Shown in pieces: positions 35,294 through 45,052 of a stretch of 64,000 bases of DNA. Origin of the DNA: Geobacter sp. UBA2189. Its GTDB lineage: Bacteria > Desulfobacterota > Desulfuromonadia > Geobacterales > Pseudopelobacteraceae. Under the pieces are notes generated by a model. The model was not told the DNA's origin and did not search any database. It was given only the letters and a program-made list of their open reading frames with translations. The translations under genes were made by a program, and so were the position numbers. Every line of letters starts with the position of its first letter. Position 1 is the first letter of the stretch. The stretch is from NCBI GenBank assembly GCA_002328035.1, contig DCVL01000011.1, positions 1-64,000 on the forward strand, in the 5' to 3' direction.

Positions 35294-35959
35294 ATGCAAA
35301 CAATCATTCAACAGATAGCTGCAATTGATGGTGTGATTGGCTGTTGCCTCTATAACGACAGAGGTTCCATAATTGCGGCAGTTTGTCCTATGCTGTTGGA
35401 TCAGCAGCAACTTACCGCCGCTGCTGGGACAATTCTTGATTGCATCCATGCACTGCAAATATCAGAGAGCCTTATAACAATGGAACTCCGTTTTTCTGAA
35501 GGCAGGATGCTAATCCGACCTTTGAACGGCGGTTTCATTAGCGTTTTATGTTCCAAGAGTGTTAACTTCTCGATGGTCAATATCACTCTTAATCTTGCAA
35601 TGCGTAAGATTGAACAGTTAATGCCTAAACCTGGTCAGGAACCTGCGCCGGTATCTGCTGAGCATGATGGACTGGTTCTACGGGTTGCCCATTTAAAGAA
35701 GGGGGATGTAGGGAGCAGTTTTGATCAGCTTGGAATGGTTGCCGTGAGTCAGGGAACGGCAAAACAGATGAATGAGTTTTTTGGTAAAAACAGCAAGAAG
35801 ATCAAGGTTACCACCGAGTCGGGTAAAGAAGGTGTCTTCCCTGTGATGATTATAAATGATATGGAAATGCAGTATGACAGCGCTCTGGTTGTAGGCCCTG
35901 GAATAGAGAGAAAACTGAAGGCTGAAGAGGGAACAAAGGTTTATATAGCTCTGGCATAA
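35294..35959 (+). CDS. Roadblock/LC7-like protein with extra C-terminal domain
   Basis: This 221-residue protein has an N-terminal roadblock/LC7-like fold. IIQQIAAIDGVIGCCLYNDRG is the typical opening and MELRFSEGRMLIRPLNGGFISVL the middle strand pair. It is joined by a Pro-rich linker near residue 115 to a ~95-residue C-terminal domain (GLVLRVAHLKKGDVG, KIKVTTESGKEGVFPVMI) that I do not recognise. It starts six bases after the DUF4388 gene with GGGAGGTAAAGAG upstream. A likely partner of that protein in a signalling or polarity module. Confidence 0.65.
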   Translation: MQTIIQQIAAIDGVIGCCLYNDRGSIIAAVCPMLLDQQQLTAAAGTILDCIHALQISESLITMELRFSEGRMLIRPLNGGFISVLCSKSVNFSMVNITLNLAMRKIEQLMPKPGQEPAPVSAEHDGLVLRVAHLKKGDVGSSFDQLGMVAVSQGTAKQMNEFFGKNSKKIKVTTESGKEGVFPVMIINDMEMQYDSALVVGPGIERKLKAEEGTKVYIALA

Positions 35960-35987
35960 ACAAAAAAAATAATCTTTTAGCAGCTTC

Positions 35988-36022
35988 GAGGGAGACGAGT
36001 TATCAGCCTCCCTCTTTCTTTT
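35988..36022 (+). terminator. Probable terminator between the roadblock gene and xerC
   Basis: GAGGGAG (35988-35994) pairs with CTCCCTC (36008-36014) across 13 bases, followed by TTTCTTTT. It overlaps the end of the convergent xerC. Confidence 0.45.
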
Positions 36023-36944
36023 CATGGGCGCGTGGATGAGCCTTATCATAAACCTCCAGAAGGCGATCAATTCCGACATGCGTGTATTTCTGAGTAGTTG
36101 AAAGCGATGCATGCCCCAGCAGTTCCTGAATGGAGCGGAGATCTGCCCCCCCTTCCAGCAGATGTGTTGCAAATGTATGACGTAAAGTATGGGGTGAGAC
36201 TGAACGGAATGCAGAAAGGCCTGATGACCATTTTTTAATAACAGCGGCAACGGTTCTGCGATTTATCCTTTTTCCCTTTATCCCCAAGAACAGCGGGGCA
36301 GTATCATCAACCTGGAAACGTTCGGCAAGATACAGCTTCAATGCTGAAATAGCAGCGCTTCCGACAGGCACAATTCTCTCTTTGGAACCTTTACCCATGA
36401 CCCTGACCATCTCTGAATGAATATCAAGATCACAGATATCCAGTCCAGTAAGTTCTGAAACCCTCAACCCTGACGAATAGAGGAGTTCCAGCATAGCAAT
36501 GTCACGTTTGTTTGAGGGTCTTTCATTTTCCTCGGCAACAGGAGCCTCAATCAACGTTACAACCTGATCTATATCCAGATGAAAAGGAAGTCGCTGCTCC
36601 CTCTTTGGAGTTGCTATGAGCTCTGCCGGATTAAAATCTATCTGCCCTGTTCGTAGCATCCATGTAAAAAAAGATCTTATGGCTGCCAATTTACGGCCAA
36701 TGCTGCTCTTTGTGTAAGCAAGATTGGCGCCTTCTGTATTTGTATGACTCAGTCTTGAAAGATAGAGACGCAACAGCAGATGATCAAGTTTTGAAGCATC
36801 TGCTCCATCCCCTTTCTCCCTTCTAACAAATTCTACAAAATCGAGTAGATCAGAACGATATGCAGCTACGGTATTTGGAGACGCATTCCTTTGAGTCGCA
36901 AGAAATTCAATAAAAGCCGATAACTTTAATGAGAGCTCTTCCAT
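36003..36944 (-). CDS. xerC: Tyrosine recombinase XerC
   Basis: This 313-residue site-specific recombinase is expected to resolve chromosome dimers at dif with XerD. The catalytic set is complete: R161 (SGLRVSEL), K185 (MGKGSKER), H252 and R255 ([12 protein letters not shown]), H278 (LLGHASL) and the nucleophile Y287 (TQKYTHV). The N-terminal SAM-like domain covers residues ~1-105. XerC rather than XerD is chosen from overall wording of the motifs, not firmly. No mobile element surrounds it, so a housekeeping role is likely. Confidence 0.88.
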   Translation of the reverse strand: MEELSLKLSAFIEFLATQRNASPNTVAAYRSDLLDFVEFVRREKGDGADASKLDHLLLRLYLSRLSHTNTEGANLAYTKSSIGRKLAAIRSFFTWMLRTGQIDFNPAELIATPKREQRLPFHLDIDQVVTLIEAPVAEENERPSNKRDIAMLELLYSSGLRVSELTGLDICDLDIHSEMVRVMGKGSKERIVPVGSAAISALKLYLAERFQVDDTAPLFLGIKGKRINRRTVAAVIKKWSSGLSAFRSVSPHTLRHTFATHLLEGGADLRSIQELLGHASLSTTQKYTHVGIDRLLEVYDKAHPRAHEKKEGG

Positions 36945-36949
36945 TATAT

Positions 36950-37387
36950 TTATTTAAAATCGGGCAGGGGAGAGGTCAGCTTCCAACCTTCTGCAATATC
37001 AGGCTCGGCAGGATTTTCTTCGTTAAAAACCCAGGTTTGATGATCTGTCAGAGTTTTAAGCCTGTTATCAGGCATTATGTAGTAATCAAACTCCACAGTG
37101 GCTTCAGCTTTTTTTTGCTCAGGCAGGCATTGATGCGCCAGAATACGGTAATCAGCAAAAGATACGGATCTGCGACGTAAAGATTCTGCAGCCCTGTTGT
37201 ACTCTGCTCGCTGCCTGGAATCAACAAACAGCATGGATGTTTTTTCCGCCTCCTGCCAACGTATCATCCGGCTATACTGCTTGATCATCTTATCGCAATC
37301 CTCTTTACGATTCATATTTTTGTAGGCAGCACAGCCACTGAACATGACAGGAAGTACTAGCAATAAAGCACAGTTTCTAAGGTTCAT
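36950..37387 (-). CDS. Small predicted lipoprotein, unknown function
   Basis: This 145-residue protein starts [19 protein letters not shown], a lipoprotein signal with Cys19 as the acylation site (FSGC is a slightly unusual lipobox). The mature part is polar, with charged helical stretches ([18 protein letters not shown]) and a more ordered C-terminal half. The family is not recognised. The ATG at 37387 has AAGGAGCTAAACAG upstream; a longer frame from 37474 would overlap the divergent dedA gene. It stops a few bases before xerC starts. Confidence 0.65.
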   Translation of the reverse strand: MNLRNCALLLVLPVMFSGCAAYKNMNRKEDCDKMIKQYSRMIRWQEAEKTSMLFVDSRQRAEYNRAAESLRRRSVSFADYRILAHQCLPEQKKAEATVEFDYYIMPDNRLKTLTDHQTWVFNEENPAEPDIAEGWKLTSPLPDFK

Positions 37388-37472
37388 CTGTTTAGCTCCT
37401 TTTATTCGGGCTGTTGTATCACCAGCAATTTTGGGGTATAAGAAAAAACATTCCGTACTACAAAGGATCTTC

Positions 37473-38075
37473 ATGCTTCACAATCTGGTTCATTGGTTAA
37501 TTGAAGCAATAGGCAACATGGGTTATCCGGGCATTTTTCTTCTGATGGCAATGGAAAGCTCTATCATTCCAGTTCCAAGCGAATTGGTCATGCCGCCGGC
37601 CGGATATCTTATCCATCAGGGACGGATGAGCTGGCTCCCCACAATTCTGGCCGGAAGTCTCGGAAGCCTTGCAGGCGCCTACGTGAACTACTTTGTCTCT
37701 CAGTTTCTCGGACGGCCGTTAATTCTTAAATATGGCCGCTATGTTCTTATACCTCCGGAAAAATTTCAACGGGTAGAACAGTTTTTTCTAAGACACGGGG
37801 AGATATCAACCTTTATCGGTCGTCTGTTGCCGGTTATTCGACATTTAATCTCAATCCCTGCCGGTGTTGCCGGCATGAACCACCTCCGTTTTTCACTCTA
37901 CACCCTGCTTGGAGCTACTATCTGGTGCAGCATCCTAACCTGGATAGGGTATGCCATCGGCCAAAATCAGGAACTTGTCATGGAATGGTCACACCGTGCT
38001 CTTTTATGGGTGATTCTGGCCAGTTGTGGGCTTATAGCCTGTTATATCTTGTGGCATCGACGCAGTGGGCATTAA
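37473..38075 (+). CDS. DedA-family inner-membrane protein
   Basis: This 200-residue polytopic protein of the DedA/SNARE-associated (VTT) family contributes to membrane homeostasis and, in characterised members, polyprenyl- or phospholipid flipping. It has AMESSIIPVPSELVMPPAGYL (acidic residue of the first re-entrant loop), GSLAGAYVNYFVSQFLGRPL and GRLLPVIRHLISIPAGVAGM (arginine-containing second loop). The ATG at 37473 is preceded by AAAGGATCTTC. It is divergent from the lipoprotein gene; the 85-base gap must hold both promoters. Confidence 0.88.
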   Translation: MLHNLVHWLIEAIGNMGYPGIFLLMAMESSIIPVPSELVMPPAGYLIHQGRMSWLPTILAGSLGSLAGAYVNYFVSQFLGRPLILKYGRYVLIPPEKFQRVEQFFLRHGEISTFIGRLLPVIRHLISIPAGVAGMNHLRFSLYTLLGATIWCSILTWIGYAIGQNQELVMEWSHRALLWVILASCGLIACYILWHRRSGH

Positions 38076-38113
38076 AACGTAATAAGCCCTGAAAGGCAAA
38101 GGAAAAAAGCTAG

Positions 38114-38917
38114 ATGGAAACCTTAAGAGCCGGACGGATTCATTACCTTGCACCAAAATTTGAAACCCAATCCCCTTTAACTATTCAGGGATTCACCACA
38201 AGACATGAAGGCGTTTCTCGCCCACCTTACAATTCACTAAACCTTGGTCTTAACACGGATGACTCACCACACAATGTCGAGGGAAACAGAAATCTCCTTA
38301 GCAGAACCTTTGGAATCAGCATTGACAGGCTTGTAACTGTGCGGCAGAACCACGGGAGTGATATACTTGTAATCGACTCCCCAAATGATGATTTTTCCCA
38401 TTTTCTCGGAATAGAGGCTGATGCAATTATCACCAACCAGCCTGGAGTGATGCTCGGCATTACAGTCGCCGACTGTGTACCTATATTGCTTTTCGATCCT
38501 GTTAAAAAGGTTATTGCCGCAGTACATGCGGGTTGGCAGGGAACGGTGGCAAAAATCACGAACAAAGCTGTAGCAGGAATGACTAAAATCTTTGGCAGCA
38601 GAGAGAAAGATATAATGGCGGCAATAGGGCCATGCATTGGTTCATGCTGCTATGAGGTCGATCAACCTGTAAGGGATAGCTTTAAAGAACAGCCCGAGCT
38701 ATGGGATGCCATTTCAGAACCTAAAGGAAAAGACAAATGGCATCTGGATCTTGCGCTTGCAAACAGGATACAGCTTGAAGGGGCAGGAATTCCACTGACC
38801 TCTATCCAGACCGCAGGTCAATGTGTCTGTTGTCTGAAGGAGCTCTATTTTTCATACCGTAGAGACAACGGTGAGACTGGACGTCAGATAGGCTTTATCA
38901 TGCTTAAGGAGTCCTGA
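38114..38917 (+). CDS. pgeF: Peptidoglycan editing factor PgeF (YfiH, laccase-domain)
   Basis: This 267-residue multi-copper-oxidase-like (Cu-oxidase_4) protein removes misincorporated L-Ser from UDP-MurNAc in E. coli, and other members act as purine nucleoside phosphorylases. The metal/active-site residues are seen as VRQNHGSDI, TVADCVPILLFDP (Cys) and AAVHAGWQGTVAKI (His). Also present are GPCIGSCCYEVD and QCVCCLKELYFSYRRD. It is the first gene of a plus-strand run, directly followed by comM with no gap. Confidence 0.9.
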   Translation: METLRAGRIHYLAPKFETQSPLTIQGFTTRHEGVSRPPYNSLNLGLNTDDSPHNVEGNRNLLSRTFGISIDRLVTVRQNHGSDILVIDSPNDDFSHFLGIEADAIITNQPGVMLGITVADCVPILLFDPVKKVIAAVHAGWQGTVAKITNKAVAGMTKIFGSREKDIMAAIGPCIGSCCYEVDQPVRDSFKEQPELWDAISEPKGKDKWHLDLALANRIQLEGAGIPLTSIQTAGQCVCCLKELYFSYRRDNGETGRQIGFIMLKES

Positions 38918-40450
38918 ATGCTTGCAAAGGTCTTTAGTGCTGCTGTCGTTGGGATTGAGGCGATTCTTGTTGATGTTGAGGTAGACATTGCCCAGGGGCT
39001 ACCTCAATTTACAACTGTAGGTTTACCAGACGGCGCTGTTAAGGAAAGCAAGGAAAGAGTAAAAGCTGCTCTAAAAAATAGCGGGTATGAGCTGCCTCCA
39101 CGTCGTATAACGGCAAATCTGGCTCCTGCAGATCTGAAAAAAGAAGGCTCCGCCTTTGATCTGCCAATCTCAGTAGGTATTCTGGCAGCTACAGGTATAA
39201 TTACAGGCGATCGCCTTCTACGTTATATACTTCTCGGTGAACTTTCTCTTGATGGCACTCTCAAGCCGGTGCATGGAGCCCTGCCTGTTGCCGTAGCTAC
39301 ACGCCTCGCAGGATTATCAGGTTTGATACTCCCTGTTGAAAATGCAGCGGAGGCTGCAGTAGTAGAGGGAATAGATATATTACCAGCAGCCACACTCTCG
39401 GATGTGGTAGGTTTTCTGAGAGGGGAAACAGATATAACCCCTGAAAAGATTGACCTACACCAGCTATTTGGCCGCCAAAATGAGCATTACGATGATTTTT
39501 GTGAGGTGCGCGGACAGGATCACGCAAAACGTGCCATAGAAGTAGCTGCGGCAGGAAGTCACAATCTTCTGATGATAGGTCCACCTGGTTCAGGAAAGAC
39601 CATGCTTGCCCGCCGTATACCTTCGATACTCCCTCCACTTGAATTTGATGAAGCCATTGAGACAACAGCGGTTTTCAGCGTAAGTGGCCTTCTTGAATCC
39701 GGAAACCCACTGGTTACGACCCGTCCGTTCCGAAGCCCCCATCATACCATCTCTGATGTCGGACTTATTGGGGGAGGAGCATCCCCAAAACCTGGAGAAG
39801 TTTCATTAGCGAATCACGGACTTCTATTCCTTGATGAATTGCCGGAGTTCAAGAAAAACGCACTTGAGGTGCTGCGTCAGCCGTTAGAGGATGGTAAGGT
39901 TACCATATCCCGCGCATTGCAATCCCTGACCTATCCATCCCGTTTCATGCTGGTGGCCGCCATGAACCCTTGCCCCTGCGGCTATCTGGGAGATCCGGCT
40001 CATGCCTGTATCTGCACGCCCATAGCTATTAAACGCTACCGCTCGCGTATTTCTGGTCCGTTGCTTGACAGGATTGACTTGCATGTTGAGGTTCCGGCAG
40101 TAGCCTATCGTGACCTGTCCGACAGCCGTGAAACAGAATCCTCCGCTGTCATTGCAGCCAGAGTACAACAGGCGCGCCGGATCCAGCAAGAACGGTTCCG
40201 TGGGAGCAAGATCCACTGTAACGCCCAGATGAACGCCCGCCTGATCAAGAAACACTGCGAACTTGACAGCGGCGGGCACCGGATGCTTGAGCTGGCCGGG
40301 GAAAAATTGGGGTTTTCCGCCCGCAGCTACTCCCGTATCCTCAAGGTGGCTCGCACCATTGCAGACCTGGCCGGTTCGGAGAACATCCGGGAGCACCACC
40401 TGGCTGAGGCGATCCAGTACCGCAGCCTAGACCGGAAGGCCTCAATATGA
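38918..40450 (+). CDS. comM: YifB/ComM-family AAA+ ATPase (Mg-chelatase-like)
   Basis: This 510-residue protein consists of an N-terminal ChlI-like domain ([41 protein letters not shown]), an AAA+ core and a C-terminal Mg-chelatase C domain. The AAA+ core has Walker A GPPGSGKT, Walker [11 protein letters not shown] and [10 protein letters not shown]. ComM in naturally competent bacteria promotes branch migration of integrating DNA. The final ~100 residues use more GC-rich codons than the start. It overlaps the following S4 gene by four bases. Confidence 0.92.
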   Translation: MLAKVFSAAVVGIEAILVDVEVDIAQGLPQFTTVGLPDGAVKESKERVKAALKNSGYELPPRRITANLAPADLKKEGSAFDLPISVGILAATGIITGDRLLRYILLGELSLDGTLKPVHGALPVAVATRLAGLSGLILPVENAAEAAVVEGIDILPAATLSDVVGFLRGETDITPEKIDLHQLFGRQNEHYDDFCEVRGQDHAKRAIEVAAAGSHNLLMIGPPGSGKTMLARRIPSILPPLEFDEAIETTAVFSVSGLLESGNPLVTTRPFRSPHHTISDVGLIGGGASPKPGEVSLANHGLLFLDELPEFKKNALEVLRQPLEDGKVTISRALQSLTYPSRFMLVAAMNPCPCGYLGDPAHACICTPIAIKRYRSRISGPLLDRIDLHVEVPAVAYRDLSDSRETESSAVIAARVQQARRIQQERFRGSKIHCNAQMNARLIKKHCELDSGGHRMLELAGEKLGFSARSYSRILKVARTIADLAGSENIREHHLAEAIQYRSLDRKASI

Positions 40451-40677
40451 AGCAAATTGTATCAATTGACTCAGACCATGTAAAATTGGACAGTTTTTTG
40501 AAGCTGGTCGGGGTGGTTATGAGCGGCGGTGAAGCAAAAGAGATAATTCAGGATGGGCTTGTAACGGTAAATGGTGAGGTTGAAAAGCGGCGTGGACGTA
40601 AATTGTACCGGGGCGATCTGATTGTGTTTGATGAAGCATACTTCTTTGTAATTGAGAAGGAAGAGACAAGATCATAA
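40447..40677 (+). CDS. S4-domain RNA-binding protein (YbcJ/RlbA-type)
   Basis: This 76-residue protein is almost entirely one S4 RNA-binding domain: [33 protein letters not shown] and [11 protein letters not shown]. That matches the small YbcJ-like family. Its ATGA overlaps the comM stop. A role in rRNA or ribosome-associated binding is assumed from the family only. Confidence 0.85.
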   Translation: MKQIVSIDSDHVKLDSFLKLVGVVMSGGEAKEIIQDGLVTVNGEVEKRRGRKLYRGDLIVFDEAYFFVIEKEETRS

Positions 40678-40692
40678 AAAGGGGGAACCGCC

Positions 40693-41124
40693 ATGCTGGA
40701 TGAATTCAAAAAATTTATTATGAAGGGTAACGTGCTGGATCTGGCTGTTGGTGTCATTATCGGAGCCGCATTCGGCAAGATCGTAAACTCTGCGGTCAAC
40801 GACATTATTATGCCTATAATCGGTCTGGTTATGGGCAAGGTAGATTTCAGTAACCTGTTCATATCGCTATCAGACACCAGCTATCCTACAGTAGCTGCAG
40901 CAAAGGCCGCTGGCGTCCCTACAATCAACTATGGAATTTTCATAAACAGTACTCTTGATTTTCTGATCATGGCTATTGTTATCTTCATTATTATAAAGGC
41001 AGCCAACAAAGCCCGTAAAGATGAAGAACCGGCTCCTGCTCCTGTTACTCGCGAATGCCCGTTCTGCAGATCTCCTCTGCATGAGGAAGCAACGCGCTGT
41101 CCTAACTGCACCTCACAGCTCTAG
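40693..41124 (+). CDS. mscL: Large-conductance mechanosensitive channel MscL with C-terminal zinc ribbon
   Basis: This 143-residue pentameric channel releases solutes on osmotic downshock. The N-terminal helix and TM1 are canonical ([24 protein letters not shown]), TM2 is [16 protein letters not shown], and the loop between is about 40 residues. Unusually, the cytoplasmic end carries a zinc-ribbon-like pattern, C122/C125 (ECPFC) and C136/C139 (RCPNC), after a Pro-rich linker. AAAAAGGGGGAACCGCC precedes the ATG. Channel identity is certain; the tail's role is unknown. Confidence 0.95.
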   Translation: MLDEFKKFIMKGNVLDLAVGVIIGAAFGKIVNSAVNDIIMPIIGLVMGKVDFSNLFISLSDTSYPTVAAAKAAGVPTINYGIFINSTLDFLIMAIVIFIIIKAANKARKDEEPAPAPVTRECPFCRSPLHEEATRCPNCTSQL

Positions 41125-41138
41125 CTTTTGATATCAGG

Positions 41139-42881
41139 ATGGAGAGTAAAGGCCCTGTTATACTGCTTGATTCCTTTGTAGAGGGTCAATTCCACCATTC
41201 CTGGCGTTTTACCGGTCACACTCGGACCATCTCGGCAATGAGACTGGATGAAGTCGTTCCGGTACTTGCTGAAGCAGAATCATCAACAGAATCAGGGATG
41301 TACGCAGTCGGGTTTGTGGAATATGAAGCTGCCCATGCATTTAACAGCCATCTGCCTCTCCTGCCACAAGATGAGACTCTGCCACTTGCCTGGTTTGCCA
41401 TATTCAGAGAACGCCACGCTGTTCAGGGCGGATACGGAATAGCATCATCTCCGTTCAAACAGTTCAACCTTTCTCCCCTTCTCGCTAAAACTGAATATAA
41501 CAATGCAGTATCTCATATTCATGCCGCAATTGCCGCTGGAGAAACATATCAGATCAACTACACTTTCCCACTCCACGGCCGGTTTAACGGGGATCCACTA
41601 CCCCTCTACTACAAACTTTTGGAGGCTCAACGCCCCGCGTTTGGAGCCTTTATGGAGATCGGCACGCACTCCCTGATCTCCTGCTCGCCTGAACTGTTTT
41701 TCAGTGTAAAAGATCGGCTGATTACGACACGCCCGATGAAAGGGACTGCAAAACGTGGCCGTTTTCCAGAGGAAGACAGAATAGCTGCCAGAATGTTGTC
41801 CAGCTCAGCAAAGGAACAGGCTGAGAATCTGATGATAGTTGATCTGCTACGAAATGATCTTGGGAAGATTGCAGAAACAGGAACCATTAAGACAGAAAAA
41901 CTGTTTGAGCTGGAACAGTATCCAACGGTTTATCAGCTAACCTCCACAATAACCGCAAAACTACAACAACAAATTAGAATAATTGATATCTTTCGGGCAA
42001 TGTTCCCATGCGGTTCGGTCACCGGCACTCCCAAAAGACATAGCATGGATATCATCCGCCAGATTGAGCGGAAGCCAAGAGGGATCTATTGTGGCGCCGC
42101 AGGATATCTGGCTCCAGGGGGTGACGCCTGTTTCTCTGTATTGATACGAAGTTTACTACTTGAAAATAAGGACAGAACTATCAGCATGGGGGTAGGAAGT
42201 GGCATTACATGGGATTCAATCGCAGAAGATGAATTTGCCGAGTGCATGAACAAAGCTGATTTTATTAAACAAGAAAAGAATGAGAGACTTCTTGAATCAA
42301 TGCTTCTGGATAAAGGCAGCTATCCGAGGCTTGAGCGACACCTGGATAGGCTTTCATGGTCAGCCTCAAGAGTCGGATACGCTTTTGACCGTTGCCAGAT
42401 AAGAGATAGCCTTTTGAAACATGCTGAAGATAAAGAAGGGGAGCGTAAGGTGAGACTCCTTTTAAGCCGTAATGGGATCTTTGGAATAGAATCATTTCCA
42501 TTGAAAAAGGTAAAGGGTTCATTAGGGCTTGCACTTGCCAAAACGGCTATGGATACCACAGATCTTTCCATCTATCTAAAGACAGAAAATCGTAAAAGAT
42601 ATGAGACCGCGCTACTTGAATCTCCTGAGGCGGATGAAGTTTTGCTGTTCAACCTGAAAGGTGAACTGACCGAGGGAACCTTTACCAATCTGCTGCTTAA
42701 ACTTAATGGCAAGCTGTACACACCTCCCCTCTCCTGTGGTCTTTTACCAGGGATAATGAGACAGGAATTGCTCGAACAGGGATTAATAGAAGAGAAGATT
42801 CTCTATCCGAAAGACCTGGCGGATGCCGAAGAAATTTGGCTGATAAACAGTGTGCGGGGTATGCAAAAGGGTTATTTTTAA
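41139..42881 (+). CDS. pabBC: Fused aminodeoxychorismate synthase component I / lyase (PabB-PabC)
   Basis: This 580-residue bifunctional protein makes p-aminobenzoate for folate. Residues ~1-375 are the chorismate-binding PabB part, with ETYQINYTFPL, the active lysine in RPMKGTAKRG, LMIVDLLRNDLG and CGSVTGTPKRHSM. The remainder is a class IV aminotransferase-type lyase with the PLP lysine likely in YLKTENRKRYE, and ending ELTEGTFTNLLL and GLLPGIMRQELL. It lies 14 bases after mscL. FolC, which acts later in folate metabolism, is at 50505. Confidence 0.9.
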   Translation: MESKGPVILLDSFVEGQFHHSWRFTGHTRTISAMRLDEVVPVLAEAESSTESGMYAVGFVEYEAAHAFNSHLPLLPQDETLPLAWFAIFRERHAVQGGYGIASSPFKQFNLSPLLAKTEYNNAVSHIHAAIAAGETYQINYTFPLHGRFNGDPLPLYYKLLEAQRPAFGAFMEIGTHSLISCSPELFFSVKDRLITTRPMKGTAKRGRFPEEDRIAARMLSSSAKEQAENLMIVDLLRNDLGKIAETGTIKTEKLFELEQYPTVYQLTSTITAKLQQQIRIIDIFRAMFPCGSVTGTPKRHSMDIIRQIERKPRGIYCGAAGYLAPGGDACFSVLIRSLLLENKDRTISMGVGSGITWDSIAEDEFAECMNKADFIKQEKNERLLESMLLDKGSYPRLERHLDRLSWSASRVGYAFDRCQIRDSLLKHAEDKEGERKVRLLLSRNGIFGIESFPLKKVKGSLGLALAKTAMDTTDLSIYLKTENRKRYETALLESPEADEVLLFNLKGELTEGTFTNLLLKLNGKLYTPPLSCGLLPGIMRQELLEQGLIEEKILYPKDLADAEEIWLINSVRGMQKGYF

Positions 42882-43001
42882 AAACCTTCTTTAGCCGGTC
42901 TTAGCACAACCGAAAACCTCTGTTTCAGCAGATAATTAGAGCGATTGAACCTGTTAACAAATTATGTTAGCCTGCCTCAAAATAACCAGAGCGGAGTTTC
43001 C

Positions 43002-43859
43002 ATGTCTTTAGAATCATCCAAGGTTCAACCACTTATTGAGCATCTTACAGAACTTCGAAAACGCCTCATCATAATTGTTATTACAGTAGTAATAGGTATG
43101 GGATTTGCCTGGAACCTAGCGGATGATATTCTGGTATTCATGGAAAAACCATTAACCGGCACCACTTACCTTGATGCAGCAAAGCAGAGGGCTTATCTTT
43201 ACCTTAAAGAACAGTTTCCAACCATCTACAGTCGCGCAAACCTTGAAAAAGAACTGCACAAACCGGTCAAACAGCATTCACTCAACTACACCGCCCCCCT
43301 GGAACCTTTTTTCATGCAGTGTAAAATATCGGCTCTAGCCGGTTTTGTACTTGCTCTACCAGTTGTCTTTTATCAGATATGGGCATTCATAGCCCCGGGA
43401 CTTACCCGAAACGAACGCCGACTTGTTGTCCCGTTCATAACAGTTGCCAGCGTAGCATTCTGCATGGGAGCCATGTTTTTTCTTACAACCATCTGGCCGT
43501 TCATAATAAACTTCTCCTTATCTTACGAGACCGAAGGCCTTAGAAGCTGGTTGTCACTTTCCTCTTACGTTGACTTTTGTCTACGCCTTATACTGCTCTT
43601 CGGAATTATAGCAGAACTCCCTGTCATAACCCTGATGCTTTCCAGATTCGGCCTTGTTTCATATCAGTTTCTGGCTCCAAAGCGAAAATACGCGCTCCTC
43701 ATAAGTGCCATAATAGCGGCATTTCACTCCGATCTGGTCACCATGTTTGTCATAATGATCCCTCTCTACCTTATGTATGAGGTAAGTGTATGGGTAGCTT
43801 TAATCTTCGGCAAGAAAAAGGCTGTAGCACCTGCTGAACCTGAATTGCAGAGTTCCTGA
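43002..43859 (+). CDS. tatC: Twin-arginine translocase subunit TatC
   Basis: This 285-residue six-helix protein is the receptor for twin-arginine signal peptides. The N-terminal EHLTELRKRLI is the signal-recognition segment, and the conserved glutamate follows in APLEPFFMQCKISAL. YQIWAFIAPGLTRNERR is also typical. The first periplasmic loop is longer than usual by about 40 residues (MEKPLTGTTYL to KQHSLNY). GCGGAGTTTCC precedes the ATG at 43002; an in-frame ATG at 42945 has no such site. TatA/TatB are not in the window. It is followed 23 bases later by pfkA. Confidence 0.94.
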   Translation: MSLESSKVQPLIEHLTELRKRLIIIVITVVIGMGFAWNLADDILVFMEKPLTGTTYLDAAKQRAYLYLKEQFPTIYSRANLEKELHKPVKQHSLNYTAPLEPFFMQCKISALAGFVLALPVVFYQIWAFIAPGLTRNERRLVVPFITVASVAFCMGAMFFLTTIWPFIINFSLSYETEGLRSWLSLSSYVDFCLRLILLFGIIAELPVITLMLSRFGLVSYQFLAPKRKYALLISAIIAAFHSDLVTMFVIMIPLYLMYEVSVWVALIFGKKKAVAPAEPELQSS

Positions 43860-43882
43860 TTCAGCGTACAAGGGAGACTTTT

Positions 43883-44974
43883 ATGGTCAAAAAGATAGGG
43901 ATACTTACAGGCGGCGGAGACTGTCCTGGCCTTAATGCTGTCATACGTGGCGTGGTAAAGAGCGCAATCCTGAGACATGGCTGGGAGGTTATCGGGATCA
44001 AGGACGGTTTTGACGGACTCTTAACCCTTAACAATGCAATTCCGCTTACTCTTGAAGCTGTCCGTGGCATACTTCCCCGTGGCGGCACCATACTTGGAAC
44101 CACCAACAGGGGAAATCCATTTTCCTACCCACTCAGGCAGTCTGACGGTTCATATATTCAGACCGATATTTCAGATCAGGTTATTGAAAATGCCAGAAAT
44201 CTTGGTATTGACGCTTTGATTGCGGTTGGTGGTGAAGGCTCGCTGAAGATTGCCCTCCAGCTTTCTCAAAAAGGGCTTCCGGTGGTTGGTGTCCCTAAAA
44301 CCATTGATAATGACCTTGATAAAACAGATGTCACCTTTGGCTACAACACAGCACTTGAAACAGCGACAGATGCACTGGACAAACTTCATACCACTGCAGA
44401 AAGTCACCACAGGGTTATGATACTTGAGGTTATGGGACGATATGCAGGATGGATTGCACTTGAATCAGGTATTGCAGGTGGAGCGGACGTAATACTTATT
44501 CCTGAAATCCCTTTTGAACTTGAAAAGATCTGCACCTCCATAAAAGAACGAAAGGACAGAGGTGGCAACTTCAGCATAATTGTGGCAGCCGAAGGAGCCT
44601 TTCCGACAGGCGGAGATCGGGTCGTGGCAGAAGGAGCAACAGAGAGGTATACAATAGAGCGTCTGGGTGGAGTTGGTCAATTTGTAGCAAAGCAGATCGA
44701 GAAGTGCCTTGATATGGATGTAAGGGTAACGGTTTTGGGACACCTGCAACGCGGTGGTTCCCCAACCACCTTTGATCGTGCTCTTGGAAGCAGGTTTGGT
44801 GTAAGAGCAGTAGAGCTTGTTGAACAGGGTGATTTTGGCAAAATGGTGGCTCTACAGGGCAGAAAGATAGTTGCGGTTCCTATTGCCGATGCGACCAGAG
44901 AGCTTAAACAGGTCAATCCGGATGGTGAAATTGTGAGAGCAGCAGAATCATTGGGAATCATGATGGGAAGGTAA
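43883..44974 (+). CDS. pfkA: 6-phosphofructokinase
   Basis: This 363-residue glycolytic enzyme phosphorylates fructose 6-phosphate. GILTGGGDCPGLNAVIRG is the N-terminal loop, VGGEGSLK the nucleotide/metal loop, and VPKTIDNDLDKTD holds catalytic Asp142. At the positions equivalent to E. coli 104 and 124 it has Gly119 and Lys139. ATP-dependent enzymes usually have Gly/Gly and PPi-dependent ones Asp/Lys. The donor is therefore not certain. GGGAGACTTTT precedes the ATG. Confidence 0.93.
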   Translation: MVKKIGILTGGGDCPGLNAVIRGVVKSAILRHGWEVIGIKDGFDGLLTLNNAIPLTLEAVRGILPRGGTILGTTNRGNPFSYPLRQSDGSYIQTDISDQVIENARNLGIDALIAVGGEGSLKIALQLSQKGLPVVGVPKTIDNDLDKTDVTFGYNTALETATDALDKLHTTAESHHRVMILEVMGRYAGWIALESGIAGGADVILIPEIPFELEKICTSIKERKDRGGNFSIIVAAEGAFPTGGDRVVAEGATERYTIERLGGVGQFVAKQIEKCLDMDVRVTVLGHLQRGGSPTTFDRALGSRFGVRAVELVEQGDFGKMVALQGRKIVAVPIADATRELKQVNPDGEIVRAAESLGIMMGR

Positions 44975-45052
44975 TCAGCTTAAGAGGACTTGACAGGTCT
45001 TTTGAAGGAACTGTATAAAGACTTGCAGCCATATCCTTTCAGGAGTCCCGTA

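Noticed and set aside
36003..36944. Integrase of a mobile element
   Set aside because: The recombinase is flanked by housekeeping genes, with no attachment-site repeats, tRNA junction or cargo; it reads as chromosomal XerC.
39884..40399. Minus-strand 171-codon frame within comM
   Set aside because: comM carries complete AAA+ and Mg-chelatase motifs on the plus strand; the reverse frame has none.
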